From Paraburkholderia tropica (GTDB taxonomy: Bacteria; Pseudomonadota; Gammaproteobacteria; Burkholderiales; Burkholderiaceae), in assembly GCF_914484835.1 (NCBI RefSeq), contig NZ_CAJZAR010000056.1, positions 44,177-108,176 of the forward strand: a DNA stretch of 64,000 bases, read 5' to 3'. Each line of letters opens with the position of its first letter. Position 1 is the first letter of the stretch. The notes under the pieces were generated by a model. The model did no database searches, had not been told where the DNA came from, and saw only the letters and a program-made list of their open reading frames with translations. The position numbers and the translations under genes were made by a program. Of the stretch, positions 37,734 to 45,942 are shown piece after piece.

Positions 37734-38705
37734 TCAGCGCGTCTTGACGCCGCCGAACACGCGCGCGAACGCGGTGCAGAACTGGTCGAGCTTGTCCGAT
37801 TCGAGGCAGTCGATGCCCGCCGCGCCGACCCGGCCGTTGCCGCCGGGGAACGCGCGGCACAGTTCGTCGGCGCCGCGCGGACGTTCGAGCGGCGCGCGCA
37901 CGCTCGCGGCATAGTTGCCGTCCGCGTTCAGGGTCAGCACCGCGTGCGCGCACGACGGCTCCTCGAGCGCGAGCACGTTCGCGAACACGCCGCGCACGCG
38001 CCGCGCCCACGGTTCGTCGGGCAGCACGCAAACGCTGCCGTACTGGAACGCGACCAGCGGCGTGATTTCCTGGGCCAGTTCGAGATCGTCGCGGCGGCAG
38101 GCCGACAGACGCTGCATCAGCGGCGCCGAAGCGATGAACTCGAACGGATCGGCGTAAGGCTTGATCGCTTCGTAGAGCGCGGCGGGCGCGATAAAGAGGT
38201 CTTCGACGCAGTCGCCGTAAGCGTTGTAGTTGAGCGACTCGCCCAGCTCGCAAAGCTGCTCCGTCTGCGTGTCAGAGAGACCGGCCTCGCGCGCGAGCGC
38301 CTGGGCGGTGGCGGGCAGGTTGTCGCCGAACGCCGCCGCGATCGCCCACGGACGATGGCGGCCGCCCAGATGACGATCGACCAGCACGCTCGTGCAGACC
38401 TGCGCGGTGGTGTCGATATGGGCGATGAGATTGACGTTGACCGGCAGGTCGCCGGCGTGATGGTGGTCGAAGTACTCGACGTGCACGCCCTTGCGTAGCA
38501 AGGCGTTGACCGCTTCGCGGTTGGTGTCGAACGAGATGTCGAGCACGGTGAGCGAGTCGCCCTCGTGCGCGTCCACGCGTTTGACGAGCGCGATGTCGCG
38601 CTTCACGCCGGTGACCAGCGTGGCCTCGCGCGGCCGGGCGAGGCGAAGCTGATGCAGCGCGCAGATGCCGTCCGCGTCGCCGTTGAATACGTCGAAATGC
38701 GCCAT
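37734..38705 (-). CDS. DHH-family phosphoesterase-like protein
   Basis: 323 residues. The N-terminal DHH domain has FNGDADGICALHQL (the DADG metal site near 10-13), LDISFDTN (third Asp motif) and YFDHHHAG (DHH motif near 79-85). The C-terminal half (GNYAASVRAP ... GRVGAAGI) resembles a DHHA1-type domain. Members cleave cyclic dinucleotides, nanoRNAs or pyrophosphate. The sequence is shorter than RecJ and closer to NrnA/GdpP-DHH size, so a nucleotide phosphodiesterase role is likely but not proven. Confidence 0.85.
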   Translation of the reverse strand: MAHFDVFNGDADGICALHQLRLARPREATLVTGVKRDIALVKRVDAHEGDSLTVLDISFDTNREAVNALLRKGVHVEYFDHHHAGDLPVNVNLIAHIDTTAQVCTSVLVDRHLGGRHRPWAIAAAFGDNLPATAQALAREAGLSDTQTEQLCELGESLNYNAYGDCVEDLFIAPAALYEAIKPYADPFEFIASAPLMQRLSACRRDDLELAQEITPLVAFQYGSVCVLPDEPWARRVRGVFANVLALEEPSCAHAVLTLNADGNYAASVRAPLERPRGADELCRAFPGGNGRVGAAGIDCLESDKLDQFCTAFARVFGGVKTR

Positions 38706-38982
38706 GTGCCGAAGATTCCGTTGCGTTGAGCCTCACAGTATCGCGCACAGGCGGCCAATCCCGCAAAGGTCGCCCGAGACTGACGCCCGCGCAGGATGAT
38801 TCGCTCAATCGCGCGGATGCCGGTCCCGTGCGGTCGTCGGAAGGCGGCATGGGCGCGCACGGGGGGCACAGCCGCGTCGGCGGCGAACGGCACGCGGTAT
38901 GCTCGGAAGCTCGACGCTGCGGTTCGTCCTCGCGCCTCCTCCCTCCTCCTCTACACCACCGATCTGACGCCTCCAGCCGCCG

Positions 38983-40686
38983 ATGCCCGACACCGACACC
39001 AAGCCGCCCGCCGCGCTCCACGTCCAGAACCGCCTGCGCGCCGCGCGCCGCCACGGCCGCGCGCTCGACAAGGCGCTGCGCCGCACGCGCACCTATGCGC
39101 ACCCGGGGGGCCACATCGTGCGGATCGAAACGCATATTTCCGTGGTGTATCTGGCCGGGCGCTACGCATACAAGATCATGAAGCCGGTCAATTTCGGTTT
39201 CGTCGATTTCACGACGCTCGACGCGCGGCGGCGCTGCTGCGAGGCCGAAATCCGGCTCAACCGTCCTTTCGCGGGGGCGATTTATCGTGATGTCCAGGCG
39301 ATCGTGCGGCGTGCACGCGGTGTCGTGCTGAAGCGTGCGGCGCGTGGCGTCGGCGACGCGTTCAGCGTTGCGGGCGTGTTCGATTACGCCGTGCGTATGC
39401 GGCGCTTCGATCAGCGCGAACTGTTTTCCCGGCGGCTCGCGGCGGGTGTCCTCGCGCCCGCCGATATCGACGCCGCCGCCGCCAAACTCGCCGCCTGTCA
39501 TCGCGAGGCGCCGCGTGTCGGCGGCGTGCGGGGCGCGCCAGGTTGCGCCACGCCTTATGGATCGGCGTCGCTGCTGGGCCGACAGATATTCGATGCGCTC
39601 GTGCCGCTCGAACGCGACGCGCGCAGCGCCGGATTCGTGCGCGACGCCGCCTTGCGCGCGTGGTGCGAAGCCGCGCTGGCGCGACTCGCCCCACGGCTCG
39701 ACGCGCGCCGCATCGGCGGCTTCGTGCGCGCCTGCCACGGCGATCTGCATCTCGACAACATCGTTCGGTGCGGACGGCACGCGCTGCTGTTCGACTGCAT
39801 CGAGTTCAGCGAGGCGCTGCGCTGGATCGACATCGCCAGCGATCTGGCCTTTCTCGTGATGGACCTGCGCGCGCATGGCCGCGACGATCTCGCCAATCGC
39901 CTGCTCGCGCGCTATCTCGACGCGACCGGCGACTTCGGCGGGCTGGCCGCGCTGCGCCTTTATGTCGTTTATCGCGCGCTGGTGCGGGCGCTCGTCGCGC
40001 AACTGAAGACGCCGCTCGCCACCGCCGACGACGCCGCCCAAACCCCGACGCCAGGCCAGCGCTACCTCGACCTCGCAGCGCGCGAGGTCCGCGAAGCCAA
40101 CAGCACGCTCTCGCCGAGGCTGCTGCTTTGCCATGGCTTTTCGGGTTCGGGGAAGTCGGTCGCGAGCCGCGCGTTCGCGGCCTTGAGCGGCGCAATCCGC
40201 ATTTCAAGCGATATCGAGCGCAAACGCGCCAACGTGCTCGACGCGCCCGCGCTGGGCGCGCTGCCGCCGCAGGCTTACACGCGCGAGGCGATCGACGCGC
40301 ATTACACGCGGCTCGTCGCGCTGGCGTCCGAGGTGCTGGACGCGGGCTATACGGTGCTGATCGACGCGACCTTCCTGCAGCGGGCGAACCGCCAACGCTT
40401 CGCGGAACTCGCGCAGCGCTCAGGCGTGCCGATGCTGATACTCGACTTTCACGCCGACACGGCGCGGCTCGTGGAACGCGTGAACGCGCGCGCCGCCGGG
40501 CCGCGCGATCCTTCGGATGCGGGCGAAGCGGTGCTCGCCACGCAACTCGCGAACGCCGAGGCGCTCGACGACGAGGAAAGACGCATGACCGTACAACTGA
40601 ACACCGACGTGCCCATCGCAACGTTCAGCGACAAGGCGTGGTGGGAGCCGGTCTGGACGCGCATGGACGCGGCGGAGGACTCGTGA
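38983..40686 (+). CDS. APH-like kinase domain fused to P-loop kinase
   Basis: 567 residues. Residues 1-340 are an aminoglycoside-phosphotransferase-like fold with HGDLHLDNIV (near 252-261, catalytic loop) and FDCIEFSEALRWIDIASDLA. Residues 370-560 are a P-loop kinase with GFSGSGKSV (near 384-392), YTVLIDATFLQRANRQRF and a C-terminal lid. This two-domain arrangement is a known family usually annotated as a bifunctional aminoglycoside phosphotransferase/ATP-binding protein; its substrate is not known, and antibiotic resistance should not be assumed. It is the last gene before the compositional shift. Confidence 0.88.
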   Translation: MPDTDTKPPAALHVQNRLRAARRHGRALDKALRRTRTYAHPGGHIVRIETHISVVYLAGRYAYKIMKPVNFGFVDFTTLDARRRCCEAEIRLNRPFAGAIYRDVQAIVRRARGVVLKRAARGVGDAFSVAGVFDYAVRMRRFDQRELFSRRLAAGVLAPADIDAAAAKLAACHREAPRVGGVRGAPGCATPYGSASLLGRQIFDALVPLERDARSAGFVRDAALRAWCEAALARLAPRLDARRIGGFVRACHGDLHLDNIVRCGRHALLFDCIEFSEALRWIDIASDLAFLVMDLRAHGRDDLANRLLARYLDATGDFGGLAALRLYVVYRALVRALVAQLKTPLATADDAAQTPTPGQRYLDLAAREVREANSTLSPRLLLCHGFSGSGKSVASRAFAALSGAIRISSDIERKRANVLDAPALGALPPQAYTREAIDAHYTRLVALASEVLDAGYTVLIDATFLQRANRQRFAELAQRSGVPMLILDFHADTARLVERVNARAAGPRDPSDAGEAVLATQLANAEALDDEERRMTVQLNTDVPIATFSDKAWWEPVWTRMDAAEDS

Positions 40687-40720
40687 TCCGCTTGCCGCGC
40701 GCAAGGAAACCGCTTCGCCT

Positions 40721-41116
40721 TCAGGTGCGCGCGAGCGGCCAGCGCAGCGAGAGCGCTACCGGAAATCGAGGCGCCTTGCGACCGGCTGGTGCGCGCCACG
40801 GCTGCATGCGCGCGCTCATGGCCGCGCACAGCGCGAGCCCTTCTTCGCCGTAGAGACGCGACATGGCTTGCTGCACGAGCCCCGCGTCGAACCACAGCTT
40901 GAAGCGGCGATGGCAGGTGCGGAAGTCGGGGTAGCGCTCGGGCAGCTTCGCCCAGACGGAACCGGTGGTGAGCACCCAGACGATGCCTTCGAAAACGGCA
41001 CGCGGGCTATGCGCGGGACGGCCGCGACGCGGACCGCTGGAGCGGATTTCATGAAAGAGCGGTTCGACGCTGCGCCATTGCGCATCGGTCAGCTCTGGAG
41101 TAGGACGAGACTGCAT
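40721..41116 (-). CDS. IS5-type transposase N-terminal (DUF4096) fragment
   Basis: About 131 residues from ATG 41116; GTG 41146 is possible. Residues 1-90 match the IS5-family insertion-element domain: PTPELTDAQWRSVEPLF, GRPAHSPRAVFEGIVWVL, LPERYPDFRTCHRRFKLWF. The remaining 40 residues do not resemble a transposase, and the DDE catalytic domain is absent. It is either a relic of an IS or one of the solitary DUF4096 genes seen in Burkholderia. It marks the left edge of the low-G+C island. I saw no terminal inverted repeats. Confidence 0.65.
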   Translation of the reverse strand: MQSRPTPELTDAQWRSVEPLFHEIRSSGPRRGRPAHSPRAVFEGIVWVLTTGSVWAKLPERYPDFRTCHRRFKLWFDAGLVQQAMSRLYGEEGLALCAAMSARMQPWRAPAGRKAPRFPVALSLRWPLART

Positions 41117-41850
41117 CTGATATTCCAAGTGAGGTTTGTCTGACACACACCGACTAAATTAGCCTCACTCCATCTCGAAGCACTCACAAGTAGACTAAAA
41201 ACGAACAGTCAAAACCACCTTAAATTCAATGGGTTAGTTATTTCGCGGCTGTCCATCGATTTCATCGGGAAATGGACGATGAATTCGACGCGCACGCGAA
41301 GGTCCGTCGACAGCCACCGAACGTTGGGGGGGGACGTAGATTATTCTGCTCCGCGGTTGGGTCGCCCCGATGGGACGTGAGCGAGGTGCGGTGGAGCCTG
41401 TTTTCTGCTTCACATGACGCGCCGGTATATCAGTGACCTCGGCGTCCAACATAGGCCCGCAGTCCTCGACCGGACTGTCAATCTTCTGCACTCTGCCCTG
41501 CTTTAACGCAGGCTGCGTAAGTTCGTCTCGCTCCACGAGCGAGTCAAACCCATCAGCACAAAGCGGCCGCCGACACCACACGCGTCTTCATCCGCGCACA
41601 GATGAGCGACGGCATCTCGACGCCACACTTGTGCCTCATGACTTGTTTTGTGCGCGTAGTGGGTGGTGTAGCAAGTAAGCGGTCAATGCCTGGTCGCTTG
41701 GAGGGCAGACAGCCCTTCAGCCGTCACACATTCGTGTGGCGCCAGTGCACAACCGATGGTCTGAGGACATGTATAGCTGCGTGAAGGCCGGAATGAAAAC
41801 TGGCGCACAATCAGGAGCATTGTCAAACTGCACACAGCAGTGCTGACAGG
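41117..41850. other. Gene-poor island edge, about 730 bases
   Basis: No gene is convincing. A minus-strand frame 41234-41581 (GTG start) could encode 115 residues but has no SD, no recognisable motif and an ordinary-looking composition. Base composition is clearly more A/T-rich than the flanking core. The stretch may contain remnants of mobile elements. Confidence 0.4.
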
Positions 41851-42171
41851 TCAGCCTTCCTCACCTGCGGGCTTCGTTTTTCTTTTGCGGCCCATCTTCA
41901 CAGGAACGGCTACGACATCGTCTCGCTCTGTCAGGAGTTCGAACTCATCCACCCCCAAGGCTTTCGCCAACGACACAAGAGTGTCAAGCGTGACACTGCG
42001 TCGACCAAGCTCGAGTTGGCCGATATGCGTGCGATGGACGCCTGCGCGGTCCGCAAGTATCTCTTGGGACAGCCCTCGTTCGCCGCGGAAAAATTTCAGA
42101 TTTGCCGCAAGCCGTTCGCGAAATGAGATTTGGCGGGGGGTGAGGTTCTCGACCATATGGGGCAGGAGCAT
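41851..42171 (-). CDS. XRE-family regulator
   Basis: 106 residues. An HTH domain spans about 17-75: LAANLKFFRGERGLSQEILA, DRAGVHRTHIGQLELGRRSV, LVSLAKALGVDEFELL. The tail is basic (KMGRKRKTKPAGEEG). The start (42171 or ATG 42156) is uncertain because neither has a good SD. It is divergent from a four-gene operon, and a perfect palindrome lies between them, so it is probably an autoregulatory repressor of that operon. Controller proteins of restriction systems look similar, but no methylase is present. Confidence 0.85.
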   Translation of the reverse strand: MLLPHMVENLTPRQISFRERLAANLKFFRGERGLSQEILADRAGVHRTHIGQLELGRRSVTLDTLVSLAKALGVDEFELLTERDDVVAVPVKMGRKRKTKPAGEEG

Positions 42172-42200
42172 TACCTATCGCCGCCCCGAAATCTACAGTG

Positions 42201-42229
42201 TATAAAGTGGCACTTTATAAAGTTGCACT
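42201..42229. promoter_or_regulatory. Palindromic operator with a direct repeat
   Basis: The 19-base tataaagtg-g-cactttata (42201-42219) is a perfect inverted repeat with 9-bp arms around one base. Its half taaagtggcact recurs 15 bases on as taaagttgcact (42218-42229). It lies 30 bases upstream of the XRE regulator start and 210 bases upstream of the divergent operon, as expected for that regulator's binding site. The region 42172-42439 holds no gene. Confidence 0.7.
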
Positions 42230-42439
42230 CTTTACAGTTCACATTTCCACATCTACACTTCCGAACCACTGCAGATTGCCCTTGAATTAGCTGCAATCAA
42301 CGGCTGCTGACGCAACCAATCCGTATGGTTCGCAAGCATCAAATGTCAACCATGTGAGTCGGCGCCAGCCTTCACTTTCACTATCGCCCACTGCGAGGGA
42401 CGCGCACGTCCTGAAGCAGCCATAGACGGAGAACTCTTC

Positions 42440-43069
42440 GTGACTGCTCCTCGAGCGCAGCGTCGACCGAAAACCATCGAAAACTCGCCAGCCGTGCGCC
42501 AGATGGTTAAGTTGGTCGAGCCGGTCGACACTGAACTTCACCCGCAACCGCGCGTGTGGACACTGACGTACCGTCAAAATGAAGTGTTGGCCAAGTACCC
42601 GCTCTTCTTTCGCTCCGTGCACTACCCCTGGACGTATTCAACCAACATTTCTCACTTTGGAATTCTGTGCGGAGGTGGCTGGTATCCAATCATCGAGGCA
42701 CTGGCGCGAAAAGTCGAGTCAGAACTGCGTGACCTGTGGCGCGAACAGATTCAGTTTCCTGAGCGACTTGCCGTGCTCGAAACTGCCAGGGCGCGTGGCA
42801 CCTCTACGTTCCCTGTCCTTCCAATCTGCACGGACATCACGCAGGTCGATGGCGAACTCAAAATCGAGATTCTGTATGGCTCGATTTGCCCCGAAGATGT
42901 CGCGAAGCGTATTGGCGATTTCGTTGAGGTAGCCCAGGTCAGTTCACGCTACGTTTGCGAGAGTTGCGGTAGACGTGGGCAGTATCGCGAATCTCACTGG
43001 CGGCGCGTGTACTGTGACGACTGCATTGCGCCTGAAGAACCAATCGCTCCTTTGGCTACACCGGCATGA
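42440..43069 (+). CDS. Unknown protein with a C-terminal zinc ribbon
   Basis: 209 residues from GTG 42440 (GGAGA seven bases upstream). The middle carries GGGWYPIIEALARKVESELR, and near the end are four cysteines, CESCGRRG and YCDDC, forming a probable zinc ribbon. The GWYP...CExCG layout recalls small phage- and island-borne hypothetical proteins. First gene of a tightly packed operon: its stop overlaps the next start (ATGA). Function unknown. Confidence 0.7.
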   Translation: MTAPRAQRRPKTIENSPAVRQMVKLVEPVDTELHPQPRVWTLTYRQNEVLAKYPLFFRSVHYPWTYSTNISHFGILCGGGWYPIIEALARKVESELRDLWREQIQFPERLAVLETARARGTSTFPVLPICTDITQVDGELKIEILYGSICPEDVAKRIGDFVEVAQVSSRYVCESCGRRGQYRESHWRRVYCDDCIAPEEPIAPLATPA

Positions 43070-43407
43070 GCGCTTCCGACGACGCATCGGATGTGCCGCT
43101 CGATTTCCCGCGGCGGACGACCCATGGCGTAGTAGCAGGCATCCAACCGAAGGTGTGCGCTGTATTGTCTAAGGGCAGATATGTTGCCGAGCAAACGGAC
43201 CGCGAACGCGAAGAGCGTTGGGAGATATGCGAAGACCTCGCGCACCAGCTTGTACCGAAGGCGCAGGAAGACGCAGCGGCTCACCCTAATCACGACGCGA
43301 ACACGACCCTCGTGCGTGTTCGCGATGCCGTCGCTCGCAAGAGCTGGGTCTCATCCGACGAACTGAACTGGCTCATGGCTCGACTGCGCGCCCTGCTGGA
43401 ATGGTAG
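43066..43407 (+). CDS. Hypothetical protein in a coupled operon
   Basis: 113 residues; ATG 43066 overlaps the previous stop (ATGA, 43066-43069). It is mostly charged and helical (EQTDREREERWEICEDLAHQ; KSWVSSDELNWLMARLRALL). It has no motif that I recognise, no signal and no TM helix. The strict coupling suggests it acts with its neighbours. Confidence 0.65.
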   Translation: MSASDDASDVPLDFPRRTTHGVVAGIQPKVCAVLSKGRYVAEQTDREREERWEICEDLAHQLVPKAQEDAAAHPNHDANTTLVRVRDAVARKSWVSSDELNWLMARLRALLEW

Positions 43408-43432
43408 CCGCGAATGGGATGTGTGCACCTTT

Positions 43433-44389
43433 ATGAACACCCAGACCTTTACGATGGCTTCCTCACCGTCCGTACCTGAATCGTCATTGAGCCCGCTAGC
43501 CGCTGACCTTCGCACCCTGGGGGGCATCATCCGCGAGCGCCGACGCGAATGCGGACTTGACCTGCTCGACGCGGCCGACTATAGCGACGTTGACGTAGCA
43601 CAGCTGAGCCTCATTGAAGACGGAAAGGCCGCGAGCACCCAGTCGCTATTCCAAGTGCTACGCGGATTCGGCCTTGAGATGCTCATCCTGGGATGCGATG
43701 ACGCCAGTGACGCGCTCGCGGCCGCGGGACACCCTGTCAATTGGCTCGCAGTGACGGAGCAGCGGTCGCCCTCGCGAGAGCTTCGCAAGCGACAGGCACC
43801 GCCACAACTGGTCCTGGATAACGCGACGCCCACACTGTTTGTCGATTTCGACGCGACACTCCACATCGGCAACGCCTATATCGACGACAAGGAAGAGATA
43901 TCGCTCGACACTGGCCGCCCTCTGCTTGAATTTGCGCCGCTGCTCGTCGAACTGCTCGCACCCTACCCCGATGTCAAAATCGTGCTAACAACGTCATGGG
44001 CGCGCCGACTGTCAAAGGAGCGCGTCGTCGCCTTCCTGCCGCCAGAACTCCGACCACGCGTCGTCGGGACGACCAGTCACATCAAGCCACAACGCAGCTA
44101 CGTCCTAGACGGCACCGAGCGTACTCACGTCATACTCGGTTACGCCTACGGAAAGCGCCTCAAGCACTGGCTCGCAATCGACGACGCAGTGTTCGGTGCC
44201 GAGCGGTTCGGGTATAAGCCTGGCGAGCTAGCACATCACTTTCTGTTGCTCGACCCCGCGCGCGGAATCAGTGACCAGGATGCACTAGCGCGCATCACAC
44301 GATGGCTGTCCGCGGTTCACTCAGAGATAGCTCTTGAACACGACAGCGAACAAACCACTGCCGTGGAAAGCAAACGGGCGAAGCCATGA
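43433..44389 (+). CDS. XRE-type HTH fused to a HAD-like hydrolase domain
   Basis: About 318 residues; the start is uncertain (ATG 43433 or 43454, GTG 43421). Residues 20-85 form an HTH-like domain (LGGIIRERRRECGLDLLDAA ... LSLIEDGKAASTQSLFQVLR). Residues 130-290 are HAD-like: motif I FVDFDATLHIG (near 135-145), motif II VLTTSW (near 183-188) and an acidic pair AIDD (near 247-250). This is similar to the HAD domain type found in RNA-repair and conflict proteins. A DNA-binding regulator with its own phosphatase/nuclease-like domain is unusual. It couples by ATGA to the next gene. Confidence 0.78.
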   Translation: MNTQTFTMASSPSVPESSLSPLAADLRTLGGIIRERRRECGLDLLDAADYSDVDVAQLSLIEDGKAASTQSLFQVLRGFGLEMLILGCDDASDALAAAGHPVNWLAVTEQRSPSRELRKRQAPPQLVLDNATPTLFVDFDATLHIGNAYIDDKEEISLDTGRPLLEFAPLLVELLAPYPDVKIVLTTSWARRLSKERVVAFLPPELRPRVVGTTSHIKPQRSYVLDGTERTHVILGYAYGKRLKHWLAIDDAVFGAERFGYKPGELAHHFLLLDPARGISDQDALARITRWLSAVHSEIALEHDSEQTTAVESKRAKP

Positions 44390-44604
44390 CGCTCGCCGAT
44401 GTCGCCGAATTTCTATTCGTCAGCCAGGCCCATGTGAAGAAGCTACTGACGTCTGGAGCTATAGTCGAAGTCCTCCCGAACAACCCAAGCGGCGCGCCCA
44501 ATATCGACGTGGCCTCCGTGGAGAAGTACAAAGCAGAGATAGACGCCGCAAGACGCGCCTACCTCGACTCCCAGACCGAGGACGACGCCCCACAGAATCA
44601 GTGA
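44386..44604 (+). CDS. Excisionase/MerR-like small HTH protein
   Basis: 72 residues; ATG 44386 overlaps the previous stop (ATGA). The pattern LADVAEFLFVSQAHVKKLLTSG is the winged-helix excisionase type (normally followed by a GAI-x-V-x-x-N-x-x-x-R-x-I segment; here GAIVEVLPNNPSG). Such proteins serve as recombination directionality factors or antitoxin-like repressors. There is no integrase in the window, so a regulatory or antitoxin role for the operon is more likely. Confidence 0.7.
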   Translation: MTLADVAEFLFVSQAHVKKLLTSGAIVEVLPNNPSGAPNIDVASVEKYKAEIDAARRAYLDSQTEDDAPQNQ

Positions 44605-44779
44605 TAGCAAACCCGAAGATGGCGGCTGCCCAGCCACGTCGTAGCCGTTTGGAACGACCATCAACAAGCGGCAACAATCTTCCCCATATCTGCATTTTCG
44701 CCGCCAACAGGCAAAATCTTGCCGGTTGCTGCAGATGGTCCGCGAAGTCGAATAATCAAGCTGCTATAGGCGTACACCG

Positions 44780-45088
44780 ATGCGAATACGAACACCCGAC
44801 GAGATAGCAGCGGATATTGGCCAGAAAGTGAAGACGCTCAGGGTCCACAAAAACCTTGACCAAGCTACGGTGGCGGCGCGCGCCGGCATCAGCGTGCGCT
44901 CAGTCCGCAATCTCGAAAACGGCGATGGCTCGTCACTGCACACGCTCATTCTGGTACTTCGTGTTCTCGGCCGGGAGACGTGGTTCGACACCATTGCTCC
45001 GGTGCCGACCATCAATCCAATAATGATGACCCGCAAGGCTGCGCCTAGACAGCGGGCGAGTAAGCCGAAGAGCCAAGATTTCGACTAG
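44780..45088 (+). CDS. HipB-like XRE regulator without an adjacent toxin
   Basis: 102 residues. HTH domain at about 8-70: IAADIGQKVKTLRVHKNLDQ, ATVAARAGISVRSVRNLENG, LHTLILVLRVLGRETWF. The RTPDEIAADIGQ start and LGRETWF end are like HipB-type antitoxins. No hipA follows: the next gene is on the opposite strand. It is either an orphan regulator or controls the neighbouring operons. Confidence 0.75.
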   Translation: MRIRTPDEIAADIGQKVKTLRVHKNLDQATVAARAGISVRSVRNLENGDGSSLHTLILVLRVLGRETWFDTIAPVPTINPIMMTRKAAPRQRASKPKSQDFD

Positions 45089-45193
45089 CCTCTCGCGCCG
45101 CTTTTTCTCTTAGAATTCAGCTGTCAATCATGGACAGCGGACGCTCAGCTTTCCCGTGGCTGTATCTCCACGCCCGCTGCCGACGTGCGGCTA

Positions 45194-45931
45194 TCATCTC
45201 GCGCGCACAGCGAACGGAAATCGAGGCAAATTACGAGGGAAGGCACCATGCGGATTCTGCTCAGACCCCGTGTTTCTCTTAACCCACGCCTCGGCAGCAT
45301 CATGCGCGTCGCTGACTGTGAGCACGCCACCGGGGGTGGTCAGCGACGATTCTCCCCACCGCCTTCCCTCGTTTATCAGCGCGGCTGAGTAATACCCCCC
45401 TTTCCCTCGTTCTTCCTGAGCGCCTTCACCGATAGCGCATCCATACATCATCGCGATGCCACCGGAACACCTGCTTAAGTGTTCATCGAATAGTCGCCGA
45501 CTCGCTTGTATGTCTCCAACTTGAGCGTACTTTTCCAACGACGCACGTACGCTATCCAAGAGGATGTTGGTCGGCAGGACGCGGCAAGCGTCAATAATTA
45601 CGGTTCTCCGAGACGCTCCGAACTTAAGCTCATTTTCGTCTATCTCAACTCCGGGTGACAGCAGAAGCATTCCGCAACCGTCCGCCGGCGAATAGCGCCC
45701 GTGTCCTGCGAAAACAACAACAGAATAGTCAGCCGTCGTCTGCAGCGCCTGAATTTCGCTTTTTACTCTTGCAACCGTCGGTGATTCGAGAACCGTAATT
45801 TCACTGGAGAACCATCCGCCGCCCGCAGCACTCTTGAAAAACGTCGGATAGTTTTCCATGTCATCTCGAACTCCGGGAATCTGGGCGTCCGGACATCCAA
45901 TAATCAATGCTCTACGTCGCAAACCATTCAC
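45194..45931 (-). CDS. Caspase-like (peptidase C14/CHF-clan) protein
   Basis: 245 residues; ATG 45931 has a very strong AAAGGAGG eight bases upstream. The fold begins RRALIIGCPDAQIPGVRDDM (cf. the caspase 'A-L-x-I-G-x' strand and N-D distance motif). The catalytic dyad is His77 in VVFAGHGRYS and Cys116 in VIIDACRVLP. There is no fused domain, so this is a minimal protease. It follows an 11-base gap after a membrane-protein gene and is surely cotranscribed with it. Bacterial caspases act as execution proteases in phage defence; this one probably does so with its partner. Substrate unknown. Confidence 0.85.
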   Translation of the reverse strand: MNGLRRRALIIGCPDAQIPGVRDDMENYPTFFKSAAGGGWFSSEITVLESPTVARVKSEIQALQTTADYSVVVFAGHGRYSPADGCGMLLLSPGVEIDENELKFGASRRTVIIDACRVLPTNILLDSVRASLEKYAQVGDIQASRRLFDEHLSRCSGGIAMMYGCAIGEGAQEERGKGGYYSAALINEGRRWGESSLTTPGGVLTVSDAHDAAEAWVKRNTGSEQNPHGAFPRNLPRFPFAVRAR

Positions 45932-45942
45932 GTCTACCTCCT

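Noticed and set aside
38983..40686. Aminoglycoside resistance gene
   Set aside because: The APH-like fold is shared by many kinases; this APH/P-loop fusion family is widespread and has no established resistance role.
40687..41200. tRNA gene or attachment site at the island's left edge
   Set aside because: No cloverleaf-like sequence or flanking direct repeat was found near the boundary.
41234..41581. 115-residue minus-strand ORF at the island edge
   Set aside because: No ribosome binding site, no motif and no operon context; kept only as a remark.
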